A DNA stretch of 64,000 bases from an uncultured Massilia sp. (GTDB lineage Bacteria; Pseudomonadota; Gammaproteobacteria; Burkholderiales; Burkholderiaceae), in assembly GCA_946481275.1 (NCBI GenBank), contig CAMLMV010000035.1, positions 6,864 through 70,863 on the forward strand, in the 5' to 3' direction. A program made the translations under genes and the position numbers. How positions within the stretch are numbered: the stretch's first letter is position 1; each line of letters opens with the position of its first letter. The notes beneath the pieces are model-generated. The model was not told the origin of the DNA and did not search any database. It worked only from the letters and a program-made list of their open reading frames with translations. Positions 38,015 through 48,589 of this stretch are shown one piece after another.

Positions 38015-38818
38015 CTAGCGTCCGCCTGCCTTGCCGCTGCTCCCGGCCGGTGTCGGCGGACTGCCGAGCACCTTGCGCAGCGCGTCGGCCTGGGCGTTGG
38101 TCTCCGTGCTGTCGATCGCCTGCAGCGCCGTCATCGGTTTGCCGTAATAGGCCTCGGTGAGGCGCTGGTTGTAGCGGACGTCGTTGATGCCCACCGTGGC
38201 CGCGTTGCCAAACAGGCCCTTGCTGCCCGACCACGCGACGACGTCGCCCGCCGTCGAGCCCTGTGCCATGCGCGCGAAGTTGACGACGGTGAGGCCGGCG
38301 TCGGCGCTGAGCGAGAAGTTGTTGCGGTTGCGGAAGCTGTCCACGGCCTTCTGGTTCAGCAGCAGGAGGGCGATCGGCCCGCCTTCCACGCCGGCCTGGA
38401 GTCCGATGCTGAGTCCGCCGGTGTCGAAGAATACCGGGTTGCCCCAGGACCCGTCCGCGCGCCTGACCATCAGCACGCCTGCACCGCCGGCACCGCCCAC
38501 GCCGAGCGCGGCGCGGCCGTACGTGGGTACGATGAACACACCGCGGGCGCGGCCCAGCAGCGCCGTCATGCCGGTGTCGTTGCTCATCGTATGCACGACG
38601 CCGACGGCGTCGCTGACGTGCTTGACCGCGGTCTGCTGGCGCCGCGTGGCGGCGTCGCTGTCGGCGCCGCGCGCCGCCTGGCCCGCCGCTGCCGTGGCGG
38701 CGGGCAATGCGAAGGCGAGCATGAGCAGGGCGGCGATACCGAGCAGGGCTTGCCTCAGGACGGACCGGCGCGGGCTCGCGCGGGATGGTGTTCTCGTGCA
38801 TGGCATCACGTGCGACAT
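38015..38818 (-). CDS. SYLF-domain (YSC84-type) lipid-binding protein
   Basis: A 267-residue exported protein. ATG 38818 is chosen for its GAGGAGAACATC leader; a longer in-frame version has no ribosome-binding site. A hydrophobic signal segment (about 20-45) precedes a SYLF domain covering the rest: ARGVFIVPTYGRAALGVGG, GGLSIGLQAGVEG and the SADAGLTVV region. Such domains bind phosphoinositides in eukaryotes; the bacterial role is uncertain, probably in the envelope. Confidence 0.82.
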   Translation of the reverse strand: MSHVMPCTRTPSRASPRRSVLRQALLGIAALLMLAFALPAATAAAGQAARGADSDAATRRQQTAVKHVSDAVGVVHTMSNDTGMTALLGRARGVFIVPTYGRAALGVGGAGGAGVLMVRRADGSWGNPVFFDTGGLSIGLQAGVEGGPIALLLLNQKAVDSFRNRNNFSLSADAGLTVVNFARMAQGSTAGDVVAWSGSKGLFGNAATVGINDVRYNQRLTEAYYGKPMTALQAIDSTETNAQADALRKVLGSPPTPAGSSGKAGGR

Positions 38819-38930
38819 GATGTTCTCCTCGGTTCGGCCGAACGGATCGGCGATGAAGGTGGAGATTAGGAGCGCACCCGGATGCGGGTTTGACATGTAT
38901 CAGTCGTGCGCCGGTGGGTATCATGGAGCC

Positions 38931-39302
38931 ATGGTCTATCAGACACTCGCGGCCTTGGTGCTGGTCGTGCACCTGGGCTTCATCCTGTTCGTCGTGGCCG
39001 GCGCGGCGCTCGTCGCGCGCCGGCGCCGCCTGCTGCCGCTGCACGTGGCGGCCGTCGCCTGGGGCGTCGCGATCGAGGCCGCGGGCGCGGCCTGTCCCCT
39101 GACTGGCCTCGAGAACCATCTGCGCATGCTGGCCGGGACGGCCGGCTATGCGGGGGGCTTCGTCGACCATTACCTTGTCGCGCTCATCTATCCGGCGGGT
39201 CTCACGCGGACCATGCAATGGGGGCTGGCGGCGGCCGTGCTGGCACTGAACGCCGTGCTGTACGTGCGCATCTTGCGCGGCGGCCGGAACGCCCGCGATT
39301 GA
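38931..39302 (+). CDS. DUF2784 membrane protein
   Basis: A 123-residue protein with about three to four hydrophobic helices and the DUF2784 landmarks HLGFILFVVAGAALVARRR, CPLTGLENHLR and FVDHYLVALIYP. ATG 38931 follows ATGGAGCC. Function unknown. Confidence 0.82.
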   Translation: MVYQTLAALVLVVHLGFILFVVAGAALVARRRRLLPLHVAAVAWGVAIEAAGAACPLTGLENHLRMLAGTAGYAGGFVDHYLVALIYPAGLTRTMQWGLAAAVLALNAVLYVRILRGGRNARD

Positions 39303-39381
39303 TCCAGATCTGCGGCGTGCGCGGAACCCGGCGGCGCCACGGCCGCTCCAAATACCGGACGACCGTTTCCGGGAGAGCGTC

Positions 39382-39978
39382 ATGGAAAACATTTTTTTGC
39401 GTGCATGGTGGGTGCCGGCCCTGCGCGGCGTGGTCGGCATCGCGTTCGCGGTACTGGCCATCGCCTGGCCCGGGCTGACGCTGCTGTCCCTCGTCGCCCT
39501 GTTCGCCGCCTACGCGATCCTGGCGGGCATCGCGTCGCTCGCGGGGGCGCTGCGCCACCGCTCGGGCGCCGACCTCCGGTGGGACGCCGTGATCCTCGGC
39601 CTGGTCAGCATCGGCGCGGGTCTCGTGGCGGCCTACCACCCGGCGGCGACGGCGCTCCTGCTCGTCCTGATCATGGGGGCAAATGCGCTGGTGGTGGGCG
39701 TGCTCGACATCCTGGCGGCGATCCGCCTGCGCCGGACGATCGCGGGCGAATGGCTGCTGGCCCTAGCCGGGCTGGCGTCGATCGTCTTCGGTGCGCTCGT
39801 CTTCGCCAGGCCGGGGGCGGGCGCGCTGGCCCTCGTCTGGCTCGTGAGCCTGTATGCCTTCGTTACCGGTGCGCTGCTGCTGGGGCTCGGCCTGCGCATG
39901 CGTACGCTCGGGCGCGCGCGCGTGACCGGGCACGACCGTCGCGTCCTGCCCGACCGGCGGATGGCGCCGGCGCGCTAG
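39382..39978 (+). CDS. HdeD-family (DUF308) membrane protein
   Basis: A 198-residue protein with six predicted transmembrane helices in three similar pairs, typical of HdeD-like proteins (FLRAWWVPALRGVVGIAFAV at the start). HdeD is linked to acid resistance in enterics; here the function is open. ATG 39382 follows GGGAGAGCGTC. Confidence 0.82.
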   Translation: MENIFLRAWWVPALRGVVGIAFAVLAIAWPGLTLLSLVALFAAYAILAGIASLAGALRHRSGADLRWDAVILGLVSIGAGLVAAYHPAATALLLVLIMGANALVVGVLDILAAIRLRRTIAGEWLLALAGLASIVFGALVFARPGAGALALVWLVSLYAFVTGALLLGLGLRMRTLGRARVTGHDRRVLPDRRMAPAR

Positions 39979-40045
39979 CAGACTGCGCGGGCTTGCACCG
40001 GGCCGGCCGGCATGAGATCGTATGTAAGCCACGACAGGAGACGAC

Positions 40046-40417
40046 ATGCCCCCAGCCATGAAGACACCCGGTCCCGACCACCCGATCAGCATCGCGCCGG
40101 CCCCGGGCCGCGTGACGGTGCGCGCCGGCGGTGCCGTGATCGCCAGCAGCGACCGCGCGCTCGCGCTGCGCGAAGCGGATTACCCGCCCGTGCTGTACAT
40201 CCCGCGCGAGGACGTGGCCATGGACCGCCTGCGGCGCACCGAACGCCACACCCATTGCCCGTACAAAGGGGATTGTTCGTATTTCTCGATCGCGGACGCG
40301 GGGCCGCGGGGGGAGAACGCGGTGTGGAGCTACGAGGCGCCTTATCCGGCGGTGGCCGCGATCCGCGAACACGTGGCGTTCTATCCCGACCGCGTCGATG
40401 CGATCGACATCCGTTGA
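40046..40417 (+). CDS. DUF427 domain protein
   Basis: A 123-residue soluble protein with the family motif THCPYKGDCSYFSI (about 73-86) and a C-terminal VAFYPDRVDAIDI. The function of DUF427 is not established. Start 40046 has GGAGACGAC just upstream. Eighteen bases separate it from the M15-like gene, so the two may be co-transcribed. Confidence 0.85.
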   Translation: MPPAMKTPGPDHPISIAPAPGRVTVRAGGAVIASSDRALALREADYPPVLYIPREDVAMDRLRRTERHTHCPYKGDCSYFSIADAGPRGENAVWSYEAPYPAVAAIREHVAFYPDRVDAIDIR

Positions 40418-40435
40418 GCCCGGCGACGCGGCGCG

Positions 40436-41161
40436 ATGAGCGGGGGGCCGTTCGACGAGTTCACGCTGACGGGACGTGCCCGCACGCATGTACGGCAGTA
40501 TGGGCAGGCGCCGGGCCAGCCGCCGGGGCAGCCCCGTTTTGCGGCCCGGCCGGAGGTCGCGGCCGCCTTTCTCGCGCTGCGCGCCGCGGCCGCGCAGGAC
40601 GGCATCGACATGCTGCCGATCGCGTCGTGGCGGCCGTTCGAGGCCCAGGCCCGCAATTGGAACCGCAAGTTTTCCGGGCAGGCGACGCTGTACGACTGCC
40701 AGGGCAGGCCGCGCGACCACGGGGCGCTGGCGCCGCCGGACATCGTCCTTGCGATCCTTGACTGGACAGGGTTGCCGGGCGCGACGCGGCGCCACTGGGG
40801 CACGGACATCGACGTGTTCGACCGCGCCGCGCACCCGCCCGGCTACCGCACGGCGCTGTTGCCGGACGAGGCTGCGCCGGATGGCGTGTACGCGCGCCTG
40901 CACGCCTGGCTCGACGCGCATGGGGAACGCTTCGGCTTCTTCCGCCCTTTTCGCACCCGCCGCCGCGGCATGTGCCCGGCACCCTGGCACCTGAGCCATG
41001 TGCCGTCTGCGCAGGCGGCGCTGGCGGCCATCGATATCGACATGGTCGCGCGCGCCGTGCGCGGCTCGGACCTGCTCGGCCGCGAGCTGGTGCTGGAGAT
41101 GCTGCCGGACATCTTCCGCGACCACGTGCTGGACGTGGACGGCCCGATGCCCGAGCGTTAG
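40436..41161 (+). CDS. M15 (VanY-like) peptidase homologue with altered active site
   Basis: A 241-residue protein with the fold landmarks of D-Ala-D-Ala carboxypeptidases (PIASWRPFEAQARNWNRKF, HWGTDIDVFD, APWHLSH) but no clear signal peptide. The first zinc-ligand position of SxHxxGxxxD reads Arg (TRRHWGTDID) and the catalytic Glu position before PWH reads Ala. If that alignment is right, the protein would be inactive or act differently. Its last four bases overlap the convergent AAA gene. Confidence 0.72.
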   Translation: MSGGPFDEFTLTGRARTHVRQYGQAPGQPPGQPRFAARPEVAAAFLALRAAAAQDGIDMLPIASWRPFEAQARNWNRKFSGQATLYDCQGRPRDHGALAPPDIVLAILDWTGLPGATRRHWGTDIDVFDRAAHPPGYRTALLPDEAAPDGVYARLHAWLDAHGERFGFFRPFRTRRRGMCPAPWHLSHVPSAQAALAAIDIDMVARAVRGSDLLGRELVLEMLPDIFRDHVLDVDGPMPER

Positions 41162-42144
41162 TCGGCGTCCTGGCCGACCGTGCGGCCGAGGCGGTGCACA
41201 CCGCCCGCATCGGCGCGGTCCGCGCGCACGGCCGGCGGCGTCAGGTGCAGGGTGGTGCGGGCCAGCGCGTCCATGCGCACGCCCAGCGGACGCCGCATCG
41301 GGCCGGGCTCCAGGCGGGTGGCGAACATCCACAGGATGGGATAGTCCAGCGTCGTGGGCACGACCACGTTCAGGATCATCGCGAGTTGCCAGTCGACGCA
41401 TTGCAGGTCGTCGATCGCGATGAGCAAAGGCTGGTTCGCCGCGCGGTGCTGGACCAGCGCGCACAACGCGGCCGTCTGCAGCAACTGGGTGGCCGGCAGC
41501 GGCCACTCCGGCGCGGCGTCGATGAGGTCGACGCAGGCGTCGATATGGACCGGCGACACGCCCAGCGCGGCGCAGCGTTCCCGTACGAGGCCGGCCAGCG
41601 GGGCGTCCACGGTGCCGGCGTCGGCCTGCAGGCCGAGCAGGGCGAGCATCAGGCTGGTGGCCGTGTGGGTGGTGCCGCCGTCGAGCACGGCGCACGTGTA
41701 GCCGCGCGCCCGTGCATCGCGGGCGCCGAAGGACAGCAGGTGCGACTTGCCGGCGCCGGCCGCGCCCTGCACGTCGATGATCCGGCCGCGGCCGCCCACG
41801 TGGACCGCGTCGATGACGGCCCGGCATTGCAGGCGTTCGACGTCCGACATGTCCGGCACGGGGCGCGGGGGCGGGGCCTGGCGGGCCGGCTCCGCGTCGA
41901 TCAGGGTCTCGACGCCGATGCCATAGTAGGCGGCGAGATGGCGCACGGTGCGGTACGGCACGGGCTTGCCGGATTCGGCGCGCTTGATGGCGGCTCGGGT
42001 GAGGCATAGTCTGCGTTCCTGGAATTGTTCGGACAACGCCTCGCGTCCGCCGCGCCGCTGGCGCAGGGCTTTCAGGCTGTGCACGTCGAGCATGACGCGG
42101 GCGTCAAAGGGCTGGATGGGCGAGGAAGCGAGGTTGAATGTCAT
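41158..42144 (-). CDS. HTH-AAA ATPase, sigma-54-dependent gene
   Basis: A 328-residue protein beginning at ATG 42144. Residues about 20-85 look like a Cro/C1-type helix-turn-helix region (ALSEQFQERRLCLTRAAIKR and YRTVRHLAAYYGI), followed by an AAA ATPase with Walker A GAAGAGKS at 127-134 and Walker B LLIAIDDLQ. The ATPase resembles ExeA/STAND-like sensor ATPases. It is preceded by a strong sigma-54 promoter and is divergent from a sigma-54 activator gene, so the two are very likely linked in one circuit. The target of the ATPase is unknown. Confidence 0.75.
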   Translation of the reverse strand: MTFNLASSPIQPFDARVMLDVHSLKALRQRRGGREALSEQFQERRLCLTRAAIKRAESGKPVPYRTVRHLAAYYGIGVETLIDAEPARQAPPPRPVPDMSDVERLQCRAVIDAVHVGGRGRIIDVQGAAGAGKSHLLSFGARDARARGYTCAVLDGGTTHTATSLMLALLGLQADAGTVDAPLAGLVRERCAALGVSPVHIDACVDLIDAAPEWPLPATQLLQTAALCALVQHRAANQPLLIAIDDLQCVDWQLAMILNVVVPTTLDYPILWMFATRLEPGPMRRPLGVRMDALARTTLHLTPPAVRADRADAGGVHRLGRTVGQDAD

Positions 42145-42190
42145 GGCACGTCCGGGAAATGGCACCGCCCCGATGGCGGCGATACTCCTA

Positions 42191-42207
42191 TTGCAAGCGG
42201 CGTGCCA
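42191..42207 (-). promoter_or_regulatory. Sigma-54 promoter of the HTH-AAA gene
   Basis: Minus strand reads TGGCACGCCGCTTGCAA: TGGCAC, five bases, TTGCA, a full match to the -24/-12 consensus. The -12 element is about 48 bases before the ATG at 42144. Confidence 0.8.
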
Positions 42208-42260
42208 TGTCGATATCCGGGGGTGGCGGGCGCGATTTCGGCCCACCAAGGGTTTCTGCG

Positions 42261-42290
42261 TGTAAAATTGCCATGTTTTTTACATGTAAA
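42261..42290. promoter_or_regulatory. Candidate activator-binding repeats (TGTAAA/TTTACA)
   Basis: TGTAAA at 42261-42266 and the perfect palindrome TTTACATGTAAA at 42279-42290. They lie 55-90 bases upstream of the sigma-54 promoter and just before the activator gene, a typical enhancer position that could also serve autoregulation. Confidence 0.55.
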
Positions 42291-42313
42291 GCGACAACGT
42301 TGACGTGCCGCGC

Positions 42314-43846
<1,533 letters not shown>

Positions 43847-43855
43847 GACTGCGGA

Positions 43856-44248
43856 TCAGTCGCCGACCGGAGGCACCGAGCCGACGTCCATTTCCGGGTC
43901 CGGCAGGTAATAGAACGAGCTGGTCCCGTCGCCATCGTGGGTGGAGAACGAGATGGTGAAACCCCACAGGCCCACATGCTGTCCGACATTCAGGGTCGAG
44001 TGCGACTTGAGGTTGACGCGGTTGCCTTCGGTGAACGGGGAGCTGCCGCGGCAGCGGCTGTTCATCTGGCCGCTGATCAACACACATTCCGCGATGTCGC
44101 CCGGACCGTCGAACTGGAAGGCGACCTTGTCGCCCGGCTGGACCTTGAACTCGTCCCCGTCCTCCTGGGGCACGCCGTTCAGGCTCCAGGTGGCCAGTGT
44201 CTGGCCTTCGACGTAGCTGACGAGGAGTTGGTGGGTTTGTTGCGGCAT
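43856..44248 (-). CDS. Small beta-rich protein of unknown function
   Basis: A 130-residue protein from ATG 44248 (GGAAGATC upstream). No signal peptide or transmembrane segment. The composition and alternation (LLVSYVEGQTLATWSL, KVAFQFDGPGD, VGLWGFTISFST, SFYYLPDPEMDVG) suggest a single beta-sandwich. Two Cys occur (AECVL, SRCRG). It follows the kinase gene by 44 bases on the same strand, so it is probably co-transcribed and may be a ligand-binding or effector component. I do not recognise the family. Confidence 0.65.
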   Translation of the reverse strand: MPQQTHQLLVSYVEGQTLATWSLNGVPQEDGDEFKVQPGDKVAFQFDGPGDIAECVLISGQMNSRCRGSSPFTEGNRVNLKSHSTLNVGQHVGLWGFTISFSTHDGDGTSSFYYLPDPEMDVGSVPPVGD

Positions 44249-44292
44249 GATCTTCCTTTCAGTTGAACAGCGATCGGTTGGGTGAGACGGTA

Positions 44293-46488
44293 TCAATCCG
44301 CGTGATAGCCGGGGTCGCGGCGCAGCGCGACGAGGTCCGGTTCGGCTTCCACATACCTGGCCGGATAGCCCAGGCGCAGGGCTGCCGCGATCGCCGCGAG
44401 CGCGCGCTTGCGGTCGCCGAGCAGTTCATAGGCGAGGCCGGCGCGGAACTGGACGTCGGCCGACGTCGGCGCCAGTGCCAGGGCGCGCGCCAACAGGGCC
44501 GGTGCTTCATCCTTGTGGCCGGACCGTACGGCATACAACCCCATGCGCGAGACGAGCACGACGTCGTTGGGCGCACCTTCGAGCCGCGTGGCGAGCAGGC
44601 GTCGTGCCTTTTCGTACGCCTGACGGGCCTCTTCGCCACGGCCGGGGATCCACAGCAATGTATCGGCCAGATTCGCCCAGTTCTGGTATGAGCCCGGCGA
44701 GCCGCGGGTGGGCGAGACGGCGTTCTCGAACGCGTCAGCCGCGCCCACGTAGTCGCCGCGGAGGAAAAGGACGTTGCCGAGATTGGTGTACAGCATCCCG
44801 CTCGGACGGACCTGCAAGCCCTGTTGCAGTACGCGTAATGCCTCGTCGGCGCGGTTCTGGCGCATCAGGGCGGCGCTCAGGTTGGCGTACGACCGTACCG
44901 CGTCCGGCTGCAGGGCAATGCTGTGGCGGAACGCCTGTTCGGCGGCCTTCAGGTCGGATTGCTCGTAATACACTGCGCCGAGTTCATCCGAAAAGACGCG
45001 CTCGCGGGGAAAGCGGCGCACCGCCTCGGCGATGCAGGCCTGTGCGTCGGCATAACGCCGGGCGTGGCGCAGCGCCTGGGCCTTGCCCCACCAGGCGAAA
45101 TAGTTGGATGGATCGAGGCGCAGCGCGCGGTCGTAAGCCGCGAGTGCGTCGTCGCGCCGGCCCTGCGTGTCGCGCACCCAACCTTCGGCGATATGGCTCA
45201 GCGCCAGCTGATCGTTCAGTTTCAGTGCCTGCTGCGCGCCCGCATCGCCCTTGCGCAGCCACGTGTCGTCCATGCGGTCGCCGATATAACGGAAGGTACT
45301 GATGATCGACTTGCCGGCGGCCGCGGAGGCACTTTCGGGGTGATGTGCCAGGATGCGGTCGAAGTGCGCCTCGGCGTTGTCGAGAGCGTTCGGCACGTCG
45401 ATCTGTTTCAGCCTGGCCAGCCCCTGCTCCATCTCGACCGCCTCGGAATAGGGCACGAAGGCCTGGGTCAGCGCGCCGATCCGGGGCGCCACCTGCCACC
45501 ACAGCCCGGCGGCGAGCGCGATGCCGAGTGCCGTCGCGGCACCGATGCGCACGGCCCGGCGCGGCAGCACGGGTGCCGGCGCGGCGGCGGATGCGCGTGG
45601 CGCGTCGGCGCCGGGCTTGCCGGTCAGTTCCGCAATTCGTCCGGCCACCTCGTCCATGCTTTCCAGGCGTTGCTCTGGCTGCCGCGCCGTCATTGCCCGG
45701 ATCAGCGCGATGAGCCGCGTGTCGAGATCGTCCGGGTAATCCCACCCGTCCGACGACGTCTGGACGAGGGCCGCGGCCAGCGCCAGCCCGTGCAGCGTGG
45801 CGAACGGCCGTTTCCCGCACACGAGTTCGTACAGGATCACGCCGAGCGCGTACACGTCCGCGCGCGGGTCTGGCGTCGCCCCCTGCAGCCGTTCCGGGGC
45901 CATGTAGGCGATCGTACCCTGTGGATCGGTCTGGCCCGTGGCCGCGACGTCGCCCAGCGAAACGGTTTCTGTGGCGAGCGCGTCCTGGCGCAGCGCGAGG
46001 CCGAAGTCCAGGATGCGCACGCGTCCGTCCTCTTCGACCATCAGGTTCGACGGCTTGATGTCGCCATGCACGAGACCGGACGCGTGCGCATCGCGCATCG
46101 CGCCCGCCACCTGGCCGACCCAGTCGAGCGCCGTCGGCAGCGCGACCGCGTCATCCTGCAGGATCTCTTTCAATGTGCGGCCATGCACCAGTTCCATGAC
46201 GATGAACTGGCCCGCGCCGTGCTCTTCGACGGCGTGCACCTTGACGAACGCGGCGTGGCGCAGCGACGCGGCCAGGCGCGCCTCACGCACGAGATCGGTG
46301 CCCGTCGCGCCGCCGTGGCGGATGGCCTTGATCGCGACGCTGCGGTGCAGGCGGGTGTCCCAAGCTTCGTAGACCTCGCCGAAACCGCCTTCGCCGAGGC
46401 GGCTGCGCAGTTCGTAATGCCCGGACTGACCGCGCCGCGGCGCCTGGTCGGGTGTCCTGTTCGCTTCAGGGAAAGTGGTTGCCGCCAT
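44293..46488 (-). CDS. Ser/Thr protein kinase with transmembrane segment and TPR repeats
   Basis: A 731-residue protein (ATG 46488). The kinase domain (about 24-300) has GEGGFGEV (32-39), Lys54 (VAIKAI), Glu69, catalytic loop HGDIKPSN with Asp143, DFG at 161-163 and an APE motif; the loop is HGD rather than HRD, so it is a non-RD kinase that may not need activation-loop phosphorylation. A transmembrane helix follows near 325-345, then about ten TPR-like repeats to the C-terminus. It probably senses a signal through the periplasmic TPR region and phosphorylates cytoplasmic targets, perhaps the FHA-like activator at 42314. Confidence 0.87.
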   Translation of the reverse strand: MAATTFPEANRTPDQAPRRGQSGHYELRSRLGEGGFGEVYEAWDTRLHRSVAIKAIRHGGATGTDLVREARLAASLRHAAFVKVHAVEEHGAGQFIVMELVHGRTLKEILQDDAVALPTALDWVGQVAGAMRDAHASGLVHGDIKPSNLMVEEDGRVRILDFGLALRQDALATETVSLGDVAATGQTDPQGTIAYMAPERLQGATPDPRADVYALGVILYELVCGKRPFATLHGLALAAALVQTSSDGWDYPDDLDTRLIALIRAMTARQPEQRLESMDEVAGRIAELTGKPGADAPRASAAAPAPVLPRRAVRIGAATALGIALAAGLWWQVAPRIGALTQAFVPYSEAVEMEQGLARLKQIDVPNALDNAEAHFDRILAHHPESASAAAGKSIISTFRYIGDRMDDTWLRKGDAGAQQALKLNDQLALSHIAEGWVRDTQGRRDDALAAYDRALRLDPSNYFAWWGKAQALRHARRYADAQACIAEAVRRFPRERVFSDELGAVYYEQSDLKAAEQAFRHSIALQPDAVRSYANLSAALMRQNRADEALRVLQQGLQVRPSGMLYTNLGNVLFLRGDYVGAADAFENAVSPTRGSPGSYQNWANLADTLLWIPGRGEEARQAYEKARRLLATRLEGAPNDVVLVSRMGLYAVRSGHKDEAPALLARALALAPTSADVQFRAGLAYELLGDRKRALAAIAAALRLGYPARYVEAEPDLVALRRDPGYHAD

Positions 46489-46515
46489 GACCGTAAATAT
46501 GTGATGTACGGCAAC

Positions 46516-46521
46516 ATTATA
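46516..46521 (-). promoter_or_regulatory. -10 box of the kinase gene
   Basis: A perfect TATAAT on the minus strand, 28 bases before the ATG. The -35 region is poor (about 3/6), suggesting an activator or weak expression. Confidence 0.4.
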
Positions 46522-46587
46522 GCGATAACGCAACTATATGGCTGGAAAATCGTGGCTAGCCGGATAACAAGTGTGTTCGGCGCAACC

Positions 46588-48456
46588 TCACCCCCGCGGC
46601 GCCCGCTCCGGCGCCACGAACGCCAGCGCTTCCTCGAACGACCGCAGCACGATGTCGACATGCTCCTCGACCGTGGGCTGCGGCACGGTCGACTGGTCGA
46701 ACGGCAGCTTGACGGTGGCCAGCAGCGCGTCGGGCAGATGGGTGCGCAACTCCGTGACGGCGTTCAGCCAGTCCCCGAGGCGGTCTTCGACGGGGTAGGG
46801 CAGGATCACGGTCGAGATCAGCTCCGCCTTCTCGGGACCGGGCCGGTCGGCCGAGCCCAGCAGTGTGCTGCGCGCATCGATGTTCGCGTCCCGCAGCGCC
46901 GACACGAGCAGCTCGGCGAGCAGTTCGTCCCGCTCCACCGCGAGGGCGGCGCATAGCACGACGGAGTGCGCGGGCACGTCCAGCGAGCCCTGCCAGCGGC
47001 CCTGGCGGGTCTCGCGCATCTGGCGCAGGTAGGCGCCCAGGTTGGCGTCGAGCAGCGAGACGTCGCGCCGGCGCCGCGTGCGCGCGGGCGCGCGGCCTTC
47101 CGGGTTCAGGGTTGCGGCCACGCGGCCCATGGCGGCGCGCATGGTTTCCATCTGGCCCGCGTCGATGCGGCCCGCGCGCATGTCGGCGCCGGCCAGGGCG
47201 AGGCCCGGGAGCAGCACCTTGTCGCAATAGCGCGCGAAGCTGGCGCGGCGCAGGTAGGCGTGGGCGTCGCGCACGATCGTGTCGCTGTCGGCCGTCAGCA
47301 GGCGCTGGTACAGGCGCTGGGCGCCCGAGACGTTGGGGGCGTCGCCGAGCAGGATCGTCACCGGTTCCAGCCCGCGCACGTGGCGGCCGGCCACGACGAA
47401 GCACAGGGTCAGCGGCGTCGACAGCAGCAGGCCCACCGGCCCCCACATCGCGCCCCAGAACACGGCCGAGACGATCACGGCGAGCGGAGACAGGCCGGAG
47501 CTGTGGCCATAGACCTTCGGTTCGACGACGTTCGCGACGAAGAGTTCCAGCGCGACGAACAACGCGATGCAGGACAGGGCCAGCTGCCAGCCGGGGTCGA
47601 TGGCGGCGACGAACACCGCGATGACCGCGCCCGCCGCCATCACGCCCAGGTAAGGCACGAAGCGCAGCATGCCGGACAGCGCGCCCCACAGGCCCGCGTG
47701 CGGCACGCCCGCCAGCCACAGCAACAGGCCGATCAGGATGCCGAACGTCAGGTTGACGGTGAATTGCGACAGGAAGAAGCGCGACACGCCCTGGGCCGCG
47801 TCGCCCAGCGTGCGGATCGTCCGGTTGATTTCCGTCTGGCCGGCAAGGCGGATGAGGCGGTCGCGCAGCGATTCGTGTTCGAGCGAGATGAAGACGAGCA
47901 GCACGAGCACGAGGCCCGCTTCGCCCAGCGGGCCCCACGCCATGGCGAACAGGCGCGCGAGGGAGTCGCGCGTCGTCAGGCGCGGCTGGCGGATCTCGAC
48001 GGGCAGCGGCTGCGTGGGGCTGACGGTGACCGTGCTCATGCCGCGCCGGCTGCTGACGGTGCCGCTCTGCTGCGCCTGCGGCTGCACGGCGCTGATCTCG
48101 GCTTCGATGCGGGCGAACGGCCGCTCCGTCAGTTCGCGGACGGCCGCGACCTTGGTGCGGATCGCGGCCCGATATTTCGGCAGGTCGCCCGTCACGGCGA
48201 CGAGCTGGAACGCGAGGACGATGCCGAGGCCCACCACGCACGTGCCCACCATCAGCACGGACAACATGGTCGCGGGCATCTGGCCCAGGCCGATGCGCCG
48301 CAGGGTGCGGATCAGCGGCGCGATGACGAGGCTGAGGATGACCGCCAGCGCGAGCGGTTCGAGGACGTCGCGCCCGAAATACAGCAGACCGAGCACGCAG
48401 CAGGCGGTGACGATCGAGCTGGAGGTCAGGTGCTTGAACAGAGTGGATTCGCGCAT
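46588..48456 (-). CDS. AI-2E/PerM-family membrane protein with long C-terminal extension
   Basis: A 622-residue protein from ATG 48456. The N-terminal roughly 355 residues have the AI-2E-family layout: eight hydrophobic segments and the block RFVPYLGVMAAGAVIAV, then ALELFVANVVEPKVYG and LSPLAVIVSAVFWGAMWGP. The remaining 265 residues are soluble and extend beyond the usual family length; the far end (VILPYPVEDRLGDWLNAV) looks like a separate domain. Some family members export AI-2 or act as Na+/H+ antiporters; the function here is unknown. Confidence 0.8.
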   Translation of the reverse strand: MRESTLFKHLTSSSIVTACCVLGLLYFGRDVLEPLALAVILSLVIAPLIRTLRRIGLGQMPATMLSVLMVGTCVVGLGIVLAFQLVAVTGDLPKYRAAIRTKVAAVRELTERPFARIEAEISAVQPQAQQSGTVSSRRGMSTVTVSPTQPLPVEIRQPRLTTRDSLARLFAMAWGPLGEAGLVLVLLVFISLEHESLRDRLIRLAGQTEINRTIRTLGDAAQGVSRFFLSQFTVNLTFGILIGLLLWLAGVPHAGLWGALSGMLRFVPYLGVMAAGAVIAVFVAAIDPGWQLALSCIALFVALELFVANVVEPKVYGHSSGLSPLAVIVSAVFWGAMWGPVGLLLSTPLTLCFVVAGRHVRGLEPVTILLGDAPNVSGAQRLYQRLLTADSDTIVRDAHAYLRRASFARYCDKVLLPGLALAGADMRAGRIDAGQMETMRAAMGRVAATLNPEGRAPARTRRRRDVSLLDANLGAYLRQMRETRQGRWQGSLDVPAHSVVLCAALAVERDELLAELLVSALRDANIDARSTLLGSADRPGPEKAELISTVILPYPVEDRLGDWLNAVTELRTHLPDALLATVKLPFDQSTVPQPTVEEHVDIVLRSFEEALAFVAPERAPRG

Positions 48457-48589
48457 TCGCGGCCGGTGGCGGGGATGGCGGTCATCCCGTAAAGGTAAAA
48501 CCGCCAATGTAGCAAAAAACGTGGCCGGCAATCAAATTTCTATGAAGAAATTCTTAAGTCGCGTGCATTGCGCGCTTCCAGGCGGTGCA

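Noticed and set aside
46515..46580. GCGATAACGC and GGATAACAAG near the kinase promoter, similar to half of the LacI operator
   Set aside because: Neither has the palindromic other half, and the genes are unrelated to the sugar locus.
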